From: Helichrysum umbraculigerum
Lineage: Eukaryota > Streptophyta > Magnoliopsida > Asterales > Asteraceae
Length of the DNA: 64,000 bases
Reading direction: 5' to 3'
Assembly (NCBI GenBank): GCA_949592205.1
Contig: CATIUR010000011.1
Span: 4,216,001 to 4,280,000 of the forward strand
Within the stretch, counting starts at the first letter, position 1, and every line of letters starts with the position of its first letter. The translations under genes were made by a program, and so were the position numbers. Positions 59,444 to 64,000 of this stretch are shown here, piece after piece. The notes under the pieces are model-generated. The model was not told the DNA's origin and searched no databases. It saw nothing but the letters and a program-made list of their open reading frames with translations.

Positions 59444-60167
59444 TTACATTGGTCGAAACTCAATGCCACATACAATAAGGCCAGCCATTGTTCCTTCATA
59501 ACTTCTAAGTTTCAAATTGATAGGAACACACTCATTTTTAAGGTCAACCTTTGAGTTGAATTTCCATACATTAACCTCCATCCATCCATCTTCCCTGTGT
59601 TTCGGTACCTGTTTGATATCATGTAAATTCCATGCGGTTGGAGATCTGACATAAATAGTTTCAACCTCTTTGTTGTTACGGTGAAGTTGATTTCTTACTT
59701 TCACTGGACAATGCAATCCACGACATTTTTCTGAAAGCTTGAATACCAGGTAACAATTATAATCTGTATCTGGCGATAACATTTGGCTCTCAATCTCGCA
59801 CTTGATACGGTATACTTGCTGTGATAGAAACTCAATCACTACCGGAAATCTGCGCGTACACAATATTCTATCATTTTCATTAAATACTACTTAGCCACAC
59901 TCAAGAAGTAATACTTTTGCCATCTGCATATTATGGGTACATTCCAACTATTTAGGTAAACAAACCTGCATTGTTCCGAGGGCTTGCAGTTAAGAAACTT
60001 CACCTTTAAAGAGTCATATAGAAAACCCATAGCAGAAAGCATAAAAAGCTTCTTTCCATCCACTTCACTTAGCAGGCAAGACTGTTCATTTGAATTTTTG
60101 AGAGCATTTATAAGCATATACAGTTGAAAGATATTCCACCTGGTCCATGTTCGAGTTTGATTTCAAG
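59444..60167 (-). pseudogene. Truncated PP2-like gene end, copy 2
   Basis: Same structure as 6443-7212: a first part down to 59966 (EVDGKKLFMLSAMGFLYDS, SEQC), an intron of about 117 bp, and 59849-59444 (FPVVIEFLSQQVYR, EDGWMEVNVWKFNSK, GIEFRPM and a normal TAA stop). The stop codon is intact here, unlike in copy 1. No kinase exons are found upstream; instead there is the same gggctcgtttggta segment. It is either a pseudogene or the 3' remnant of a sister tandem-kinase gene. Confidence 0.75.
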
Positions 60168-60405
60168 ACTTATTGGATTACCTTTAGGGCTCGTTTGGTA
60201 GGGAGAAATTTAGAGAAATGAAATGGGTCAAAGAAATGAAATTGCTGAGAAATACTGAGAATTTCCATTGTTTGGTAGCGATAGAGAATTGACTTGAAAA
60301 ATTGTAAAGAATTCAATTCCTTTGTTTGGTAGCTGAATACAGAGAAATGAAATTGAAGTTTAATTATGATATTGCCATTAATATAAATATTTTTCACCCT
60401 ATTTA

Positions 60406-60735
60406 GACCACTTGCAGTCGTGCAGCCCATTATGGGGCATTCTCAGCTCCACGTCAGCGTCAACTCCACATCAGCGCTTGCAGTGGTAAACCCAGAACGC
60501 CCATCACCTTCCCCAATTCTACTAAATTAGATTTAAAAACAATTTTTTAATTTTATAAACATGATCAAAACGAAAAAGTAATTAAATATTGCTGGGACCC
60601 ACCAAAACGCCCATCACCTTCCCCGTGCTTTGTTGAAGAACGCCCCGAGAACGCCCTCCCAAAACGCCCCATTGCGCCCGTGTATGGGCGTTCTCAGTCC
60701 AATTTTATGCCCAGAACGCCGCGTTGCAAATGGTC
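60406..60735. mobile_element. PIF/Harbinger-type MITE, 330 bp
   Basis: The ends GACCACTTGCAGTCG and its near-inverse TGCAAATGGTC are flanked by the 3-bp duplication TTA (60403-60405 and 60736-60738). The left copy of the duplication is unoccupied at 7432-7440 (ctatttacaaaacc). The insertion is therefore younger than the duplication. The body has repeated gaacgcccc words. Confidence 0.9.
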
Positions 60736-61663
60736 TTACAAAACCACAGTATATATATATTAACTTCAAACATCGCTTTTTAGCACAATTTTAATTCAAC
60801 TGTATACAATTCAAAGTTCAAAGATATAGCTAAACAATGACATGCCATTGTAAAAAATAACAAGCCCAACCTATTGCCACAATAGATTTAGTATCATTGT
60901 GAAACAAAAATGCTTGCGAAGATAATGTTATTTGAAAAGCTATATTGCACAGCCTAACAAAAACTTATTGGATTAATGGAAATGAGCGCATTTTTTGATC
61001 CAATAGAAAGCACCTGCAACACATAAATGAAAAGGTAAGACTTGCTTACCTTTATCTCACAAGCACAACAAGTTCAACCTACGACAGCTACAAACTTGAT
61101 GATTAACATTTTCATTTTGTAAACTATCAATTCATGCCATTTCATGGTATACTCATTCATTATATATCAATATCACATTAACCAATACACATCAGTAAGC
61201 ATATTATGGAGACCATCATTTAGTACGTGTATATTGGAAAAATACCAAGACAATCTATACATCAATTCACATATTAAAGTATGTTCCTATCTCATGCCCA
61301 CTTATCTCAAGTACTGCAATTGTTCAAAGTTGCCGAGTCACGCTTTAATCTTGAGTTCGTCTGAGGTTAAGCCTCAACATCTTTGAACTGCCCGAAAGAT
61401 GTATGTTTTAACCCGTTATCCACGCAATACTTTTTAGCCCAAACATCACCTCGATCTGCACTCAACATTCACTTGACCGACACAGACTACTCGACCTAGC
61501 CAAATATGCCATGGTTTACAAGCGAAACAGATCCTGCCCGCACACAGACTTCACGACCTTCACTCGACCCACATAGACCACTCAACCTATGCTTAAATGT
61601 AAAACTGATCCAGCCCTCACAGACCACTCGACCTGCACTCTCATAAAAACAAATCAACCCATA

Positions 61664-63837
61664 CACTACTACATATTTGAGGATGGGAACCCCCAAAAGA
61701 CACCGGTTCTAAGGTGGGCCGGTGTTAAAAACAATAGGAACCGGTTTTTAAATAAAAAACCTGTCTCGGAAATTGGAGAGAGGTTCCGTCCTTAAAAACC
61801 GGTCTCTATGCGGGTATAGAAACCTGTTTTTTTTAAAAAACATGTCTTTCATTATAAGAACGTGTTATTGTATTAAACCGGTCTCGATGCAATTTTAAAG
61901 TGTAGATATCTGAATCGAAAATTCTAAACTCCATTTTTCATTTTAGCGGCACACGAAAAAATTTGGACCGAAAAAGTTTATCAATTCCCTCCATCAGTTT
62001 AACCAAAACCCTAGTTTATCTCCACCATTTTCACATTTTTCTTTTCACAACCACTCCAAACCAGCAGCTAGCACCCTAAACCCTCTTCCAGCTTCCACCA
62101 TTTCCCCATCACCACCGCAATCAGTCACCACCAGTCCCATCACCACCGTAATCAGTCCCTACCAGTCCCTTCTCCAACGTAATCAGTCCCCTTAACCGCC
62201 GCTGCCTCCGACCCTGTACAAACCCCAGCCGCGCGCCATCTCTACTAGAACTCCGGCCGTGTACAAACCCCATCCGCGTGACATCTCTAATAGGTTCTTA
62301 ATGGCGGTAAGTTTTTCTTGATTTTTGTGAAAATCTTTGTTAGGGTTTAGGTTAAATTGTAGGTTACTTAAAATTTTCATAAAGTTAATTGAATTAGGGG
62401 TATTATGTTCATTGCCCTAATAAGCTGCTGTAGCAATTATTCTAAAATTTTCATGAATCAGTTTTTATTATATTTGTGCTTTATATACAGCAAAACCAGA
62501 TGAAATATAGGAGGAGGTGATAAAAGATTGTGTATATGCATTTTCTTTTGGTTGAGACTTGTTTGAGTTATATGATAGGACATATAACTTTTACTGTAGT
62601 AATAAAGTTGGAAGGATACATGATGCTGTAATTTTTTTTATTTATGTTTGCAGTGTATTTCAAAAAACTGTACTTGAAATGTTTTATACTAAAACAGTGA
62701 TTTTTTTGATGTAATTTTGTAGGTAGAGATTGGTGAGAGGGAAACTATCTGTATATGTCTTCTGTTTCAAGTAATTTCGGTATTTGGTGTTAATGATATG
62801 AAAGATCTCAACTTATGGCCAATGCCCAAAACAGTAGAATATGGAAGCCAATCGCTTTATCTAGGCAAGGATTTTCATCTCACGACTGAGGGAAGCAAAT
62901 ATAAGGATGTATCAGGGATCTTGTAAGATGGATTCACTCGGTTAATTGATTTTGTCACAGGAAACAATGTTATTGAGTACAATTACAGAGAGTAGACGAG
63001 TCTCTCCTTTTACATGGGATCCATGTGGTTGTCCTTTCGGAAAGCGATGAGGTTTATGCAGATGAAGTTGAGTTTTGGTTGGTAATTTTCAAGCCCTTTC
63101 TTGGTTCGATTTGGTTAGTGATATGGTTCTGTCATGTGCAGCTGCAATACGATATAGACGATTCTTACAATTTAAATATTCATCCAAATGGAAATCCAAT
63201 TTATGCATATATTGAGGTTGGTATCAATGATAGTTTGAACAAGTTGGAATTTGCAGTATTTTGTAATTCATAAATAACATGGTTGATAGATTTTAATGTA
63301 GGCACCTACTGTTTATGGAGCTCTACATGCGCTGCAGGTTACTTGTTAATTTTGTTTTGCCACATGCTTAAAGAATTTTATGTTGAAATCCAAAAAGGTC
63401 TTATTGCTCTTGCATTGCTAATACTTTTTATAACTATATCACAGACATTCAGCCAACTGTGCCATTTTAACATTTAAGCTAGAAAGATTATAGTTGATCA
63501 GACACCATCATGCATAAGACATTAGCTTCATCTTATGGGGTCAAGTTTTATTTATTCTAAAAATATAATGTTACTGAGATTTTAATGACAACCGTGCAGA
63601 GACATCCAGGCATTATCAGCCATTGCGAATGATAAAGAAAGTTATTGATTCTATGGCTTATGCAAAGCTGGTAAGTCTTAACTTAGGGCTTACCCATAAT
63701 TATGATATTATGCTGTGTATAGCTATTGATATGTGGTCATTTTGGGCAAGTAGTTTACTTTAGTGTTTGACTCGGAATTAAAAAGTTTGACTATCTGAAA
63801 AAAAACATGTTTGCCTTAGTTTTGGGTTTATTAGTGT
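61664..63837 (+). mobile_element. CACTA element carrying part of a host GH20 gene (Pack-CACTA-like), about 2.17 kb
   Basis: Starts CACTACTACATATTTGAGG at 61664 and ends ...TTTATTAGTG near 63836. Comparison with the unoccupied copy (cccatattagctc at 8369-8381) shows that the segment is an insertion with a 3-bp duplication ATA (61661-61663 and 63838-63840), plus one extra T. The left 230 bases contain repeated AACCGGTCTC-type subterminal words. The right end shares little beyond TAGTG and has no such words. Most of the interior is a multi-exon piece of a beta-N-acetylhexosaminidase gene. No transposase is present. Confidence 0.85.
62301..63670 (+). pseudogene. Captured 5' part of a beta-N-acetylhexosaminidase gene (GH20)
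   Basis: Exon 1 is ATGGCG (62301-62306) before GTAAGT. Exon 2 from 62723 continues in frame and includes NLWPMPKTVEYGSQSLYLGK, then LTTEGSKYKDVSGIL. A TAA at 62924-62926 replaces the expected lysine (GILKDGF). The frame is also shifted near 62990 before SLLLHGIHVVVLSESDE, which ends at about 63051. Exons follow at 63142-63216 (LQYDIDDSYNLNIHPNGNP), 63302-63337 (APTVYGALHALQ), 63445 on (TFSQLCHFN) and about 63599-63670 (TSRHYQPLRMIKKVIDSMAY). Introns are retained, so the copy came from genomic DNA. It covers the N-terminal GH20b domain and the first strand of the catalytic barrel; the catalytic Asp-Glu region is absent. The enzyme normally trims terminal N-acetylglucosamine from N-glycans. Confidence 0.85.
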
Positions 63838-64000
63838 ATATTAGCTCAAAATGCAAGATACATATGTATATAACTTCTATATATAAGGTCTCGAAATACA
63901 TCAAGTTGCAAGATATTGTTAATAAACCAACGGTAGAACCTGGTATAAAAAATTTGACCCCCACATATGCAAAGAGGCCAGAGACAATTCCATACGCAGC
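63838..64000. repeat. Continuation of the right segmental duplication
   Basis: Resumes the match to 8372-8530 directly after the CACTA insertion and runs to the window edge. Confidence 0.9.

Larger units (their letters stand above)
58240..61663. repeat. Segmental duplication, right copy
   Basis: Matches 4400-8365 in direct orientation and resumes at 63838 after the CACTA insertion. It includes the PP2 remnant and about 1.5 kb beyond it. Sequence identity is very high from 59090 on. Confidence 0.85.

Overview
The window is nuclear DNA from a flowering plant, most likely a eudicot of the daisy family (Asteraceae). It is AT-rich, has short GT-AG introns, is dense with plant transposons (CACTA, Mutator-like, hAT, PIF/Harbinger, Helitron, LINE, LTR), and carries a receptor-like-kinase plus phloem-protein-2 (PP2) gene family that I associate with Asteraceae. 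The family placement is inference.

The central feature is a minus-strand gene spanning 43825 to 20104. Ten exons join with correct splice sites and with frames that agree at every junction, giving a predicted protein of about 1634 residues: four protein-kinase domains in tandem followed by two PP2-like domains. Only the second kinase keeps the catalytic HRD and DFG motifs; the other three are pseudokinases (HHS/GFE, HGN/CFE, HKS/DFE). Two introns are very large (about 6.0 and 10.5 kb) and full of transposons. Truncated PP2 ends of sister genes lie on both sides, at 6443-7212 and 59444-60167, in the same orientation and inside long direct duplications. The window therefore looks like part of a head-to-tail gene cluster.

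Layout. 1-1606: end of a CACTA element containing a ~385-bp tandem array. 1607-6200: repeated intergenic units with Mutator-like and other insertions. 6443-8740: PP2 remnant and duplicated flank. 9133-18863: a nest of foldback elements, one of which holds a very young non-coding LTR retrotransposon (9259-17252). 20104-43825: the tandem-kinase gene, with a CACTA MITE, LINE remnant, Helitron ends, Tourist MITEs, a telomere-repeat foldback and a 1-kb foldback in its introns. 43826-46200: its upstream region. About 46200-57564: a large CACTA element with a TNPA-like gene fused to a Ulp1-type cysteine protease and a decayed TNP2 transposase. 57565-61663: second PP2 remnant copy. 61664-63837: a CACTA element that carries a multi-exon fragment of a beta-N-acetylhexosaminidase (GH20) gene. 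Its insertion site can be read exactly because the duplicated copy at 8340-8390 is unoccupied.

Several insertions can be dated relative to each other, because unoccupied paralogous sites exist inside the window.
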